A stretch of 64,000 nucleotides of DNA from DATAUD01 sp035511075 (GCA_035511075.1 DATKFW010000015.1:127602-191601); one strand, 5' to 3'. Positions 32,653 to 42,356 are shown, numbered from the stretch's first letter. Numbers and translations: made by a program. The notes: generated by a model from the sequence alone, not told the origin.

Positions 32653-34061
32653 GGACGGGCTGGTTGGGACATCGGTTGCCGTTCCCGCAAGGCGGCGATG
32701 AAGCCGGCTGCCTTGGCCATAGTCTCATCGTATTCGGATTCCGCGACGGAATCGGCGACAATGCCGGCGCCGGCGTGAAAATGAATCTGGCCGTCGCGGC
32801 AAATGCCCGTGCGGATGGCTATGCTCAACTGACTTTCCCGATTGAATCCAAGGTAGCCGATGGCGCCGGTGTACGGCCCTCGCGTCACCGGTTCCAATTC
32901 GTCGATGATTTCCATGGCGCGGATTTTCGGGGCGCCGGTCACGCTGCCGCCGGGAAAGCACGAGGCGAAAGCGGAGAAATGCGTCTGTTCGGCACGCAAA
33001 CGTCCTGTGACGGTCGAAACCAGATGCTGGACTTGAGGATAGCGTTCCAGGCGCACCAATTCCGGCACATGGATCGAGCCGTACTGGCAAACGCGGCCCA
33101 AATCATTGCGCAGCAAGTCGGTAATCATGACCAGCTCCGCCATTTCCTTCGGGCTGGTTTGGAGTTCGTAGGTCAATTGCGCGTCGCGATTGGAGTCCGC
33201 GGAGCGGGGCCGGGTCCCTTTGATGGGCCGGGTTTGGATATCCAGGCCGCTGAGGCGAAGGAACAATTCCGGCGACGAGGAACAAACCTGGAAATCGCCG
33301 CAGTCAAGATAAGCCGCAAACGGGGCGGGTGACACATCGCACAAACGCTGGAAAAACGGCCAGCCGGCCACGCCGGCGGATGCGGTCAAACGATGCGAAA
33401 GGTTTACCTGATAAATATCGCCCGCGCGAATGTATCGCTGGGCCTGCCGCACTTTGTCAATAAACGCCTCGCGCGACAGATTCGAGACAGGCGGCAAAAA
33501 GGACGCGACGGGAGATGTTGCCGGTTTGCGCGGCGCCGTGAGATGGCCGGCCCAAAAATCAAATTGCGCGCGCGCGCGCCCGGCGTCGCGCGAACCGTCC
33601 GGCTGCAATCCCGTCGAAATGATCCACGTCGTGTCCAGCCGATGGTCAAAGACGACGAGGCTGTCGTAAAAGCCGGCGTGGCAATCCGGCAGGTCCAGGT
33701 CGTTGACAGCCGACCGGGGCAGTCGCGGCTCGACGAAATTCTTCAAATCGTAGCCCCAATAGCCAAAGCAACCCCCGAGAGGAAAGGGCAGATCGATTTG
33801 GTCGAGCAATTCGTAGCGCGCCATCGATTCTTCCAGGATATGCCACGGGTTGCCGAACTGGAGGCGGTCCGATCCGCTCCAGTGGCAGCGGGAGCCGAAG
33901 GAGCGAAAAATGAGCATCGGCCGGGCCGCCACAAAGGAGTAGCGCGCCTGGGGCGAGTCAAAAAAGGAGCTGCGCAACAGGACGATTCCCGGCTCGCCCG
34001 CCAGACGCTCGACGAGCGATTCCGGGGTGTGCGAGGTTGGAATGGATTGAATCAAGCGCAC
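32649..34061 (-). CDS. pabB: Aminodeoxychorismate synthase component I
   Basis: PabB aminates chorismate with ammonia supplied by PabA, the first step to p-aminobenzoate. I start it at the GTG at 34061, which lies 11 bases after the M16 protease gene; the frame is open further upstream but only inside that gene. Chorismate-enzyme motifs are clear: IRAGDIYQVNLSHRL, SSSPELFLRL, IKGTRPRS, LLRNDLGRVC, CFPGGSVTGAPKIRAMEII and FHAGAGIVADS. The length of 470 residues is normal. The end overlaps pabC. No pabA gene is in the window. Confidence 0.92.
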   Translation of the reverse strand: MRLIQSIPTSHTPESLVERLAGEPGIVLLRSSFFDSPQARYSFVAARPMLIFRSFGSRCHWSGSDRLQFGNPWHILEESMARYELLDQIDLPFPLGGCFGYWGYDLKNFVEPRLPRSAVNDLDLPDCHAGFYDSLVVFDHRLDTTWIISTGLQPDGSRDAGRARAQFDFWAGHLTAPRKPATSPVASFLPPVSNLSREAFIDKVRQAQRYIRAGDIYQVNLSHRLTASAGVAGWPFFQRLCDVSPAPFAAYLDCGDFQVCSSSPELFLRLSGLDIQTRPIKGTRPRSADSNRDAQLTYELQTSPKEMAELVMITDLLRNDLGRVCQYGSIHVPELVRLERYPQVQHLVSTVTGRLRAEQTHFSAFASCFPGGSVTGAPKIRAMEIIDELEPVTRGPYTGAIGYLGFNRESQLSIAIRTGICRDGQIHFHAGAGIVADSVAESEYDETMAKAAGFIAALRERQPMSQPARP

Positions 34062-34072
34062 GGAATGCCGGT

Positions 34073-35335
34073 TTAGGCCGCCAGAATCTTCTCCAGGCCG
34101 GCGGCCGTTTTCAAGGGGCCGATGAGGGCTAGGTTGAAGCGATCGGGCCGGAAAAACCGCCGGGCCGCGGCGCGGATCGCGGCCGGATTGACTTCGCCCA
34201 ACCTTTTTTTGAATTCGTCCGGTTTGAGAATTTTTCCGTAACCGAGCCATTGCTCGCCGGCCCACATCATCTGGTTTTCGCTGTTTTCCAGGCTGAGGTC
34301 CATCAGGCCGGTGAGATAATCGCGCGCCCGGCGTAATTCCGCCGGCGGCGCCAAATCAGTGGCGAGGCGTTTCATTTCGCGCAGGATGATTTTTAATGTT
34401 TTCTCCAGATTATCAAGGTCCAACCCCGCTGAAATGACAATGTCGCCCGCGTCATCAAAGAAGCTGTTGGCGCTATAAATGGAATAAGCCAGACCGTGTT
34501 CCTCGCGGACGGTTTGGAAGAGGCGCGAACTCATGTTCTCGCCCAGGATGGTGTTGAGGATGCGCAATGCGAAACGCCATTCGTCGTGGCGGGAACAGGC
34601 GCGAACGCCAAGGGCGGCCTGCGTCTGCCCGGTCTTTCTGGTGTGCAGGTGAATGGCCGGCCGGGTTTGTGCGATGGCGGCGGGTGCGTATCGAGGCCGC
34701 TGGCCCCGGGCGAATTTTCTGACGAATCTTCCGACCGTTTTGACGACTTCCGCGTGAGCGATTCTGCCGGCGACGGCCACCAGGGTGGCAGGGGCGACGT
34801 AATTGGACCGTTGATATGCCAGCAATTGTTCGCGGCCAATCGCGTCGAGAGTTTTGTGCGTGCCGGTGATCGAGCGTCCCAAAGGTTGGTCGGGCCACAT
34901 GAGCGCGTTGAGCAATTCCTGGACATATTGCTGGGGTTGATCGATGTACATGGCCAACTCCTCCTTGATCACCTCGCGTTCCTTGCCGATTTCGACGGGG
35001 TCGAAGGTGGAGTTCAAGAACATGTCCGCCAGCACCTCCCAAAGCTGTTGAAAGTGATTGTGTCCGGCCTTGGCGTAGAAACAGGTGTGCTCCTCGCTGG
35101 TGAAGGCATTAAGGTATCCGCCGATGCCCTCGACGGCCTGCGAGATATCCCGGGCGGAACGCCGGCGCGTGCCCTTGAAGAGGAGATGTTCAATGAAATG
35201 CGAAACGCCGTTGAGCGCTGCCGGCTCAAATCGTCCGCCTACTCCGACCCAAATGCCGACACTGACGCTTGCCATGTGCGGCATTTCCGCTGTGGCCACA
35301 GCCAATCCATTCTCCAGACGCGTGACTTTATACAT
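34073..35335 (-). CDS. M16-family zinc metalloprotease (processing-peptidase type)
   Basis: The ATG at 35335 gives MYKVTRLENG, the normal start of this family; the open frame upstream runs into the LOG-family gene region and is not conserved. The inverted zinc motif HFIEH (H46, E49, H50) is intact and the third ligand lies in the EIGKEREVIKEEL helix. The C-domain has the NTILGENMSSRLFQTVREEH block with the expected Arg-Tyr region (GLAYSIYS). At 420 residues it matches bacterial PqqL/YmxG-type peptidases, not full-length pitrilysin. The substrate is unknown. It precedes pabB by 11 bases. Confidence 0.92.
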   Translation of the reverse strand: MYKVTRLENGLAVATAEMPHMASVSVGIWVGVGGRFEPAALNGVSHFIEHLLFKGTRRRSARDISQAVEGIGGYLNAFTSEEHTCFYAKAGHNHFQQLWEVLADMFLNSTFDPVEIGKEREVIKEELAMYIDQPQQYVQELLNALMWPDQPLGRSITGTHKTLDAIGREQLLAYQRSNYVAPATLVAVAGRIAHAEVVKTVGRFVRKFARGQRPRYAPAAIAQTRPAIHLHTRKTGQTQAALGVRACSRHDEWRFALRILNTILGENMSSRLFQTVREEHGLAYSIYSANSFFDDAGDIVISAGLDLDNLEKTLKIILREMKRLATDLAPPAELRRARDYLTGLMDLSLENSENQMMWAGEQWLGYGKILKPDEFKKRLGEVNPAAIRAAARRFFRPDRFNLALIGPLKTAAGLEKILAA

Positions 35336-35355
35336 CGAACTCTCCGCGCGCAAAT

Positions 35356-36048
35356 TTACCCCAGGGTGCGAGGCGTCACCTCCGGCGGTCCGACCTGCCT
35401 CATGTAATCGAGAATGCGGTCCACAGCGTCGTGGGGATCGTCGGTAGTGACATACAAATCCCGATCGCCGGGGCTGATGAAACCGTCTTTTTCCAAGGTC
35501 GTTTTGATCCATCGCTTCAGTCCCGCCCAATACGCGGAGCCGAAGAGGATCAAGGGAAAGCGAGGGATGCGGCGGGTCTGAACGAGGGTAAGGACCTCAA
35601 AGAACTCATCGAGCGTGCCGAAACCGCCGGGCATGAAAACAAAGCCGATGCTATACTTGACGAAACAGACCTTGCGCGAAAAGAAATAGTGGAAGTTCAT
35701 CGGAACATTGGCGAAACGGTTGCCCTTTTGCTCGAAGGGCAACTCGATATTCAATCCGACCGATTTGCCCCTGGCCTCCGAAGCGCCGCGGTTGGCGGCC
35801 TCCATGATTCCCGGGCCGCCGCCGGTGATGACGGCGAGATGGTTTTTGGCCAACTCCCGCGCAATGGCTGTGGCGGCCTTGTAATAGGGGTCGCCGGGTT
35901 TGGTCCTGGCCGAGCCAAAGATGGTCACGGCAGGGGCGATTTGGGAAAGCATTTCAAAGGAATCCACGAACTCCGCCATGATGCGGAAAACGCGCCACGG
36001 GTCCTCTTTGGTGAAAGGCACTGGTTGATCAGTCATGTGGCTGTGCAT
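35356..36048 (-). CDS. LOG-family protein (TIGR00730 type)
   Basis: The 230-residue Rossmann-like protein carries ITGGGPGIMEAANRGA (74-90) and PGGFGTLDEFFEVL (140-153), the two signatures of the LOG family. Proven members hydrolyse nucleoside 5'-monophosphates, releasing a free base (cytokinin activation in plants and some bacteria). The older annotation 'lysine decarboxylase' is incorrect. The in vivo substrate here is not known. The M16 gene starts 20 bases downstream on the same strand. The alternative start MTDQPV is four residues in. Confidence 0.9.
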   Translation of the reverse strand: MHSHMTDQPVPFTKEDPWRVFRIMAEFVDSFEMLSQIAPAVTIFGSARTKPGDPYYKAATAIARELAKNHLAVITGGGPGIMEAANRGASEARGKSVGLNIELPFEQKGNRFANVPMNFHYFFSRKVCFVKYSIGFVFMPGGFGTLDEFFEVLTLVQTRRIPRFPLILFGSAYWAGLKRWIKTTLEKDGFISPGDRDLYVTTDDPHDAVDRILDYMRQVGPPEVTPRTLG

Positions 36049-36120
36049 TTAGAACTGGCGCTTGCCGCACTGCAAGCTGCAACAGTCATCATGGCTGTGC
36101 CGGCTGAAATCCCGCCCGGA

Positions 36121-36891
36121 TCAGAACGTTGTCAATAGCCCGATGACAATGCGGAAGCCGTACCAGATGCCGAAGCTGATGAACGCCGCTGTCCGATAGG
36201 GAATGGCCGCGACTTTGCTCAAGCCGAGGCTTAGAACGGCCAGCCACCAAATGTCAACCACGTCAATCATGGACAGGAAGACATCCGCCCTGTTGGTCGT
36301 GCTGGGATTGGCCAGGAAGAGGGTTGGGCTGGCGGTGGCCAGCAGGTTGCCCTTCCACAAGACCAGCAAGATGCGAAGGATCTTTTGCGGGACGTCAATC
36401 ATCAGAGCCAGACCGCAGATTTCGACCGCCTTCATGAAACCAAGGCTTGCCGTTGTACACCACTTAAGCGCGAGACAAATCCCCGCGCCCATCAGAAAAA
36501 GGCCGGCTACCAGCGCCACGATTGCCCCGATGGCACCGATGGCTTTCAGGATCGTCGGCGTCAGGAATCGCTCGGTTATCGCCGCACCCTGGTCCGCTTG
36601 CGCCTGAGTTATTTTGCCCGCCGCAACTTTTTTGTGCATCACGCTTTCCCGCTGCTCTTGCATGCTTTGCAAGACCGCCGGCTGAGAGAATGCTATGCAG
36701 ATGTAAACAACGGTGACGACGCAGGACAGGATCAAGGGCACCAGCCAGTTGGAGGCGCGCACGGGCGCGTTCTTGATCTCGTCGAAGACTTCGCCGGGGG
36801 CGGCGATGACGTTAGTGAGGCGGTCTGTGAGCGACGAAGGCTCGGACGGAGCGACTCCGGACGGCGGCGGAGGAATAGGTGCGGCATCCAT
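36121..36891 (-). CDS. Yip1-domain membrane protein
   Basis: After a Pro-rich cytoplasmic tail (PIPPPPSGVAPSEPSS) comes the typical Yip1 start LTNVIAAPGEVFDEIK, then about five membrane helices between residues 48 and 255 (for example NWLVPLILSCVVTVVYICIA). Yip1 proteins act in membrane traffic in eukaryotes. The bacterial members have no defined role. The gene lies between the transglutaminase-type gene upstream and the LOG gene downstream, all on the minus strand, with gaps of about 70 bases. Confidence 0.82.
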   Translation of the reverse strand: MDAAPIPPPPSGVAPSEPSSLTDRLTNVIAAPGEVFDEIKNAPVRASNWLVPLILSCVVTVVYICIAFSQPAVLQSMQEQRESVMHKKVAAGKITQAQADQGAAITERFLTPTILKAIGAIGAIVALVAGLFLMGAGICLALKWCTTASLGFMKAVEICGLALMIDVPQKILRILLVLWKGNLLATASPTLFLANPSTTNRADVFLSMIDVVDIWWLAVLSLGLSKVAAIPYRTAAFISFGIWYGFRIVIGLLTTF

Positions 36892-36966
36892 GGGAATTTT
36901 GTTGATACGCTTTTACCACTTCGGCCCGCCAGCGCAAGATATTTTACAAGGGCGGCCGAAGATCGG

Positions 36967-38970
36967 TCAGGTCAAAGGCAACGCTACCGGGCGCCGATGG
37001 CTTGCCGGGGGCGCGTGTTCGGCCAGCCATCCTTCCGCTTCGCGCTTGAGCATCTGGCGGTCATGGCTCTCCAAGCCGAGGGGATCGAAGCGCAAACGCC
37101 GATGCAAATGGAATATCCGGCGAAGACCGGCGGAAGTGGGAAAAGCTTCCTCCAGACGCCGCTGCCAATCGGCCAGCGGCTCATGGGGCAGGCGGGACAG
37201 ATGGACTTCTGACAACCGGCGGTTGATCACAAAGAGTTCCGAGTCCAAACCCGGCCAGGCCGGGTCCGCCGCATCGGCAGACGGGGGGGACGCCATCTTG
37301 CGATGTTGGCTGGTGACGATGCGCACCAACAGATAAAGAATCAAAGGCACCAAGAGCCGTTCGGCGTAACGGGCAAAGGAAGTCTTGCCCCAGCGCCATT
37401 TCGAAAATTGGAAATACAGGTTGGAAAAGAAATCCGAGGTCGATTCCCACCAGTTCGTTTTCTGGGCTTCGATCCAGCCAGACGGCGTGTTGTCGATTTG
37501 TTCCCAAGTCCGGGAATCCGAATGGTAAACCAGCGCCCAGGCGTGGGCGTGCCGTTCGCGTATCAAAAAGGTGTCGCCTTCCCGCGCCGCATCAGGCACC
37601 GCGTAGCCTGTGATGTATCGGGCGCTGACTCCAACCTCGCGCAGCAACAGGACCGTCGCCGTCGCAAAATACTCGCAATGTCCCGACTTGGTTTTCAGGA
37701 GGAATTGGCCCAGGGGCGTCAACGGGGGGTCGAGGTCGGGCAGGTCGAGGGAATAGACGAAACGGTCCCGGAAAAAGCGGCTCACCGCGCGGATTCTCTG
37801 ACGCGCGGTCATCGCCCTGAGACCCAGGCTGGCGGCGACGGTGTCCAACGCCGGCTTTTCGTTGTCGGGAACCGTCAGGTCCATCGGCCCCGGAGGGCCG
37901 TCCAGGGAAGCCCCTCCGCCGTAGCGGGCGCTGAAATTCACCAAGCCCGGGCCGGCCTCGATTTCGGCCACGCCGAGGCGGTTGGTATGGGCCACGGCTG
38001 GCAGATCATCGATCTCAAAAGTGCCTTGTGGCAAGTCCAGCGGACCCTCGCCGTTGAGCAAATAGCGCGCAATATCAACGACGGCGCTGACATTTTTTGG
38101 CGGGAGCAAGCGGATGGTGTCGTTGGTGGGGCCACCCATGGAAAGGGGGATAAAATCATTGCTGGTGGCCCACCAGGTTTGGTTTTTATAGGCGTCGTAG
38201 GCAGCTTCCCGCAGCAATGACGGCGGAATCTCACCCGGTGGCACGTTGACGCGCATCACGATTTTGGGGGAAAGCTTGACGCGGCCTGGCTGGCCGATCT
38301 GCGTGCGGCACTCGCGTGTGTCCAGCGGCTGGTGGAACATGTTCGCCAGCCACCCGCCCAGGGCGCCTTCCATTGCGTTTTGCAGGCGCCGCAATTGCTG
38401 GTGGGCCGATTGGCCGGCACACGCCACGCCGACAATCAGGATAATCCAGGCGAACCTCGAAACGCGGCGCGGACGCACGCTGGTCAAGGCCAGGAGCACA
38501 AGAATTGACACGCCCCAATAAAAATAGCCGTTGGGCTGGGTTGAGGCGCTGGCGGCAGCCAGACAGATGGCAAAGTAGCCGAATGAAATGTTGAAGGATT
38601 TGCGCGCCAGCGCGGTGTCCGGGGCGCGCCGCATCACCCACGAGACGAAGGTGCTCAACGGTATGGCTTCCCGATTCCCATAGGCTTGCGCCAGCATAAT
38701 CGGGAAGAACGTCATTGGCAGCCATTGAGTGAACTTGAAAATAAAGACCAGCCGGTCTTCGGTCGAGTAGAGGACCAGCGCTGCGCCAAGGAAGAGCACC
38801 CAGCACAGGACGCAGATTCGACCCAGGTCGGCATCGGAGAATTCCCACCGTACGCGGATGAAGCGAGAACCTTCGATGGCTGCCGCCATCAGCACCGCCA
38901 CCAGAAACATTCTGGTTTCCCAACCCCAAAACAGGAGCGCGCCGGACATCAGGAATGGAAACATTGTCAT
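36967..38970 (-). CDS. TgpA-like membrane transglutaminase-domain protein
   Basis: About five or six membrane helices fill residues 1-190 (a DUF3488-like part), followed by a periplasmic region. A transglutaminase-like domain (about 385-500) carries the catalytic Cys in SGHCEYFATATVLLLREVGV, His in ERHAHAWALVYH and Asp in WEQIDNTPSG. One more helix (about 545-560) precedes a cytoplasmic DUF4129-like tail. The gene overlaps the preceding DUF58 stop by four bases (ATGA). The moxR-DUF58-transglutaminase trio is widespread. It may act in protein maturation or crosslinking, but the substrate is unknown. Confidence 0.9.
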   Translation of the reverse strand: MTMFPFLMSGALLFWGWETRMFLVAVLMAAAIEGSRFIRVRWEFSDADLGRICVLCWVLFLGAALVLYSTEDRLVFIFKFTQWLPMTFFPIMLAQAYGNREAIPLSTFVSWVMRRAPDTALARKSFNISFGYFAICLAAASASTQPNGYFYWGVSILVLLALTSVRPRRVSRFAWIILIVGVACAGQSAHQQLRRLQNAMEGALGGWLANMFHQPLDTRECRTQIGQPGRVKLSPKIVMRVNVPPGEIPPSLLREAAYDAYKNQTWWATSNDFIPLSMGGPTNDTIRLLPPKNVSAVVDIARYLLNGEGPLDLPQGTFEIDDLPAVAHTNRLGVAEIEAGPGLVNFSARYGGGASLDGPPGPMDLTVPDNEKPALDTVAASLGLRAMTARQRIRAVSRFFRDRFVYSLDLPDLDPPLTPLGQFLLKTKSGHCEYFATATVLLLREVGVSARYITGYAVPDAAREGDTFLIRERHAHAWALVYHSDSRTWEQIDNTPSGWIEAQKTNWWESTSDFFSNLYFQFSKWRWGKTSFARYAERLLVPLILYLLVRIVTSQHRKMASPPSADAADPAWPGLDSELFVINRRLSEVHLSRLPHEPLADWQRRLEEAFPTSAGLRRIFHLHRRLRFDPLGLESHDRQMLKREAEGWLAEHAPPASHRRPVALPLT

Positions 38971-40397
38971 AAGGCCGCCAGTTTTTCAGCTACCTGGCCG
39001 ATGGGCAGCACGCGGAAATGCCTCGGCTGGCTCTCCATCACTCCCAGCGGCAACGGGTCCGGCGAATGGGTCAGGACGAAAACCCGCAGGGGGACATTGC
39101 GCGACAGAAGCGCGTTGACGAGGCGCTGGCGCTGCTCGTCCCACGAAAGAAAGACGCAAACGCACCCGCTCAATTCGCCGGCGTGAGTCGCCACCAGATG
39201 TTCCAGGGAGGCAACATTATTGTCGCGGGAAACCTGGACGGAAGCCAGAACCTCCAGAATTTGCTCGATGTGCCCGAGGCCGCGGCCGCTGGTGAAACAG
39301 TAGGCTCGCGTCCCGGCAAACATCAGGTCCAGCAGCGAATCCTGGTTTTGAATCGTGAAAGCCAGCGACGCCGCCACCGAGACCGCTTCCTCAAAAAGTT
39401 CCGCTCCGGCCGGGCCGCCGAAAGTGTCCAGGATCAGCGCGTGCCGGACGAAGAATTCCTCTTGATGCTCCTTGACGATCGGCTCGCCGAATTTGGCAAA
39501 ACTCTTCCAGTGCATCCGCCGCAGCGGGTCGCCCGGCCGGTACTCGCGCAACGCAACGAATTCTTCGGATTCTCCGACCGATGATGCCATGGAAACGCCG
39601 CCCGATTGGTATTTCATCGTTCCCGGCAGTGCGAACGCCGGCATCGGATAGCGCCTGGGCAAAATCAGAATGGATTGCGTGCCCGGCAGCCGGCGTAACG
39701 AACGGAATAATCCGAAAGGATCCGGACACGCCACGGTCGTGCCCGTAAGACGCAACACGCCCCGGCGCAGCGGCATTAGTTGCGCCGCGATGGAGCACTC
39801 GCCGTTGGGGGGCAAATCGGGCACCGGCTGTTCCAGAATGTGAGCGCCGATGTTGCGCGCCAGGAGCCAGCGCCACCGGTAATAACCATAGGTGCGGTCG
39901 ACCCAGTTGCGTCGTTCCTCCCCCGGTTCCGGCGTTCCGGCGAATTCCTCGAAAGTCGGCCGCGGGTCCGGCAATTCCTCGATCAATTTCAATGCGTTCT
40001 GCGGCTTGCGGCTGCGGTTTCGCACGAGGATCTGGTAACGCAACGGATTGCCGACCGATCCGAATTTGGGCACAGTGCGCTCCAGAAAAAGGTCGGGCCG
40101 TCCCAACGGCGTGCAGATTGCGCTGGCCAGCACAATACAGCCCAGCAGCGCGAAGGTTTGATAGCTCCAGGAGAGGTTCGTGTCGGCGCCAAGCGCCGCG
40201 GCAGCGACGGTTCCGGCCAACACCATCCAACCGGCGACTGTGACGCGGCGTCCGAAGCGATGCGTGATGGAGGCGAAGGTGCGGTAGTTCCGATAGAGGT
40301 AACGCTTGAAAAGGCGGTCGCGCTGGGCCAGAAAACGGCCGGGCCAATCGATGCGGATGTTCCAGCCTGCGAAGAATTGGCGCCAGGACGCGAGCAT
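38967..40397 (-). CDS. DUF58-domain membrane protein
   Basis: Two membrane helices near residues 58-98 (VTVAGWMVLAGTVAAAALGA and FALLGCIVLASAICTPLG) are followed by a beta-rich region. The DUF58 core contains EEFVALREYRPGDPLRRMHW and KSFAKFGEPIVKE. DUF58 resembles a vWA fold and is the usual partner of MoxR ATPases. The start lies 16 bases after moxR, and the stop overlaps the transglutaminase-type gene. Confidence 0.9.
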   Translation of the reverse strand: MLASWRQFFAGWNIRIDWPGRFLAQRDRLFKRYLYRNYRTFASITHRFGRRVTVAGWMVLAGTVAAAALGADTNLSWSYQTFALLGCIVLASAICTPLGRPDLFLERTVPKFGSVGNPLRYQILVRNRSRKPQNALKLIEELPDPRPTFEEFAGTPEPGEERRNWVDRTYGYYRWRWLLARNIGAHILEQPVPDLPPNGECSIAAQLMPLRRGVLRLTGTTVACPDPFGLFRSLRRLPGTQSILILPRRYPMPAFALPGTMKYQSGGVSMASSVGESEEFVALREYRPGDPLRRMHWKSFAKFGEPIVKEHQEEFFVRHALILDTFGGPAGAELFEEAVSVAASLAFTIQNQDSLLDLMFAGTRAYCFTSGRGLGHIEQILEVLASVQVSRDNNVASLEHLVATHAGELSGCVCVFLSWDEQRQRLVNALLSRNVPLRVFVLTHSPDPLPLGVMESQPRHFRVLPIGQVAEKLAAL

Positions 40398-40413
40398 AAC
40401 GCCAGGCGGACCC

Positions 40414-41451
40414 TCAGACCGGCACGGGCACGCGCTTGAGGATTTCTTCCACTACCTGGCGCGAAGTGACGCCGGAGAATTTCGCCTGCGGTTCCAATAC
40501 CAGGCGGTGCGCCATTACGGAAACGGCGGCTTCATCGACGTGTTCCGGGCTGACAAACTCCTGGCCGTCAAAAAGGGCCAGCGCCTGCGCCGCCTTCATC
40601 AGGGCGATCGATGCCCTCGGGCTGGCGCCCAATTGCACGCCGGGAGCGGTCCTGGTCGCCGTCACCAACCGCACCACGTAATACTTGAGTTCCTCGCTGA
40701 TGCGTATGTTGCGCACGCCTTCGCACAGGCGCATGATGTCGCCCAGCCCGACGCACGGAACGACGCTCTCGACTGGGTGCCGTCCGGTTTGGGCCGTGAG
40801 CACGGCGACTTCGTCCGCCGGGGTGACGTATCCCAAATCAAATTGCATGGCAAAACGGTCCATCTGCGCTTCGGGCAACGGATAGGTGCCGCGAAACTCG
40901 ATTGGATTCTGCGTGGCGACGACGAAGAACAGATTCGTCAAGGCCCGCCGCTCGCCATCGACGCTGACCTGGTTTTCGGCCATCGCTTCCAACAACGCCG
41001 ATTGGGTGCGCGGGGAAGCGCGGTTGATTTCGTCGGCCAGCAAAATGTTGGCGAAAACCGGTCCTTCATGGAAGGAAAACGTCTGGTCGCGCTGATTGAA
41101 AACTGAAACGCCCAGGATGTCCGATGGCAATAAATCCGGCGTGAACTGTATGCGCTTGAAGCTGGCGTCGATCGAACGGGCCAATGCCTTGGCCAGGGTG
41201 GTTTTGCCGGTCCCCGGATAATCCTCCAGCAGGACGTGGCCGCCGCTGGCCAGAGCGGCCATGAGACGCCGTATGGCAACGGACTGCCCGCGCATGACGG
41301 AAGAAATGCTCGCTGTGACTTTCTGGTAAACGCCCTTGGGCGTCAGCGGCCTGGGCGAAGGCGTCCCGGAGTCGAGTTCTTCAGGCAAATCGGCGCGGAG
41401 TGGGTTTGTCTTTTCCGCAAGTGTTGCCGTCGGTTTCACGGTTAAATCCAC
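40414..41451 (-). CDS. MoxR-family AAA+ ATPase
   Basis: The 345-residue protein has Walker A PGTGKTTLAKAL, Walker B ILLADEINRASPRTQSALLE, the sensor-like stretch FFVVATQNPIEFRGTYPLPE and the C-terminal lid with RTAPGVQLGASPRASIALMK. MoxR ATPases act as chaperones that activate or assemble partner complexes, often with vWA-type proteins. It is the first gene of the moxR-DUF58-transglutaminase operon, whose promoter should lie in 41452-41500. Confidence 0.93.
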   Translation of the reverse strand: MDLTVKPTATLAEKTNPLRADLPEELDSGTPSPRPLTPKGVYQKVTASISSVMRGQSVAIRRLMAALASGGHVLLEDYPGTGKTTLAKALARSIDASFKRIQFTPDLLPSDILGVSVFNQRDQTFSFHEGPVFANILLADEINRASPRTQSALLEAMAENQVSVDGERRALTNLFFVVATQNPIEFRGTYPLPEAQMDRFAMQFDLGYVTPADEVAVLTAQTGRHPVESVVPCVGLGDIMRLCEGVRNIRISEELKYYVVRLVTATRTAPGVQLGASPRASIALMKAAQALALFDGQEFVSPEHVDEAAVSVMAHRLVLEPQAKFSGVTSRQVVEEILKRVPVPV

Positions 41452-41851
41452 AACGTGATAGTATCCACCACGATAGACACTGTTTGCAAGTGGATTGTTT
41501 CAAACGCCGTTGTGTAAATTTTTCACGGGGTCGCATCGATTTTCCGGTTTTTGCCAGGATCAAGTCTGGGAGCGGCGGGAATTCAGGCAAATCCGTCGCT
41601 CGTGCGCGGATCCTGACGTTGAACAGGAGAAAACTGAGGTAGCCGAGAGGCAGCTAAAATGTCGGCTCTCGGCTCCCACCGGCGCCTTTCTTTCAGTTTT
41701 CAGCCTTGATTATCAAGGTCCCGTCACTTTCACTCACCACCGTGAATCAAACGTGACGAATGAACGCCAATTTCCGCCATGGTGCTGTCGCGATTCAGAA
41801 TTTCCCCCCTTTTCCGTGACACTGTGTTCCATCTTGCCTAGATAATAGGTC
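41452..41851. other. 400-base intergenic region with no convincing gene
   Basis: It separates the minus-strand moxR operon from the plus-strand two-gene TPR module. It holds the nested inverted repeat described separately. An open frame at 41495-41845 has composition unlike the neighbours (many Cys and Phe, no domain, no Shine-Dalgarno site) and is not supported. Promoters for both directions must lie here, but no box pair convinced me. Confidence 0.6.
41629..41701. repeat. Nested inverted repeat able to form a long two-part hairpin
   Basis: The outer arms GAAAACTGA (41629-41637) and TCAGTTTTC (41693-41701) are perfectly complementary. The inner arms AGCCGAGAG (41641-41649) and CTCTCGGCT (41666-41674) are also perfect. 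GGT at 41638-41640 can pair with ACC at 41678-41680. The segment lies about 150 bases before the small membrane protein gene. It could be a structured leader, an attenuator, a degenerate small mobile element or a recombination site. Confidence 0.6.
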
Positions 41852-42301
41852 GTGGAGACTATGACTGGCGAGTTCCTAAAGGTTCTTCCCAAGATAGCTG
41901 GCCAGCCGTTGGCCATCGTGGCCTACATTTGTTTGGCTGCTGGTGCTCTCCTGTGGGGCTTCAGGACTAGCAAGTCGAACGATTTCTTGAAGGCTTTGGA
42001 ACTCATCCCCCAACCGGAGCGGGTCGTCTTTTGCCAAAAAGCTGGTTACGGGTATGATGAACTCTCCGGTTTGTCCAAGAAGGATCGATTCAAACGCCTC
42101 ACGGCACGGGACAGAGTTATTTCAATAGTTGTCATTGTCATAGCGGCCGCCCTTCTCGGAATTACTTCCCTACGGGAGTTTCATCGAGAGAACCGTGTCA
42201 CCGCTTCATCCCCCACCCAGACAATTGTAAACAACGGGACGATCGGCGGTCGTGTTCAAAACGCCATAGGCAACTCCAATGCGCAGACGATTAACCGCTG
42301 A
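41852..42301 (+). CDS. Small two-helix membrane protein with C-terminal RHIM/BASS-like motif
   Basis: The 149-residue protein has a first membrane helix at about 18-37 (QPLAIVAYICLAAGALLWGF), a short charged cytoplasmic loop or hairpin, a second helix at about 88-105 (DRVISIVVIVIAAALLGI), and a Ser/Thr-rich linker. It ends with a motif (residues 127-148) that starts NNGT and ends IGNSNAQTIN. The same motif occurs at the N-terminus of the next protein. Such shared motifs mark amyloid signalling, where the receptor seeds the effector. Here the effector would be a membrane-disrupting protein, which is inference. The start could be the GTG at 41852 or the ATG at 41861, which has GGAG three bases upstream. 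I do not recognise the N-terminal family with certainty. Confidence 0.72.
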   Translation: METMTGEFLKVLPKIAGQPLAIVAYICLAAGALLWGFRTSKSNDFLKALELIPQPERVVFCQKAGYGYDELSGLSKKDRFKRLTARDRVISIVVIVIAAALLGITSLREFHRENRVTASSPTQTIVNNGTIGGRVQNAIGNSNAQTINR

Positions 42302-42356
42302 AATAAGGCCACACCACGCCATCCTAGCCGTATGGGCAATTATTGGAATCGCGGGT

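Noticed and set aside
41495..41845. 116-codon plus-strand frame before the membrane-protein gene
   Set aside because: It runs through the nested inverted repeat, has unusual composition and lacks a ribosome-binding site.
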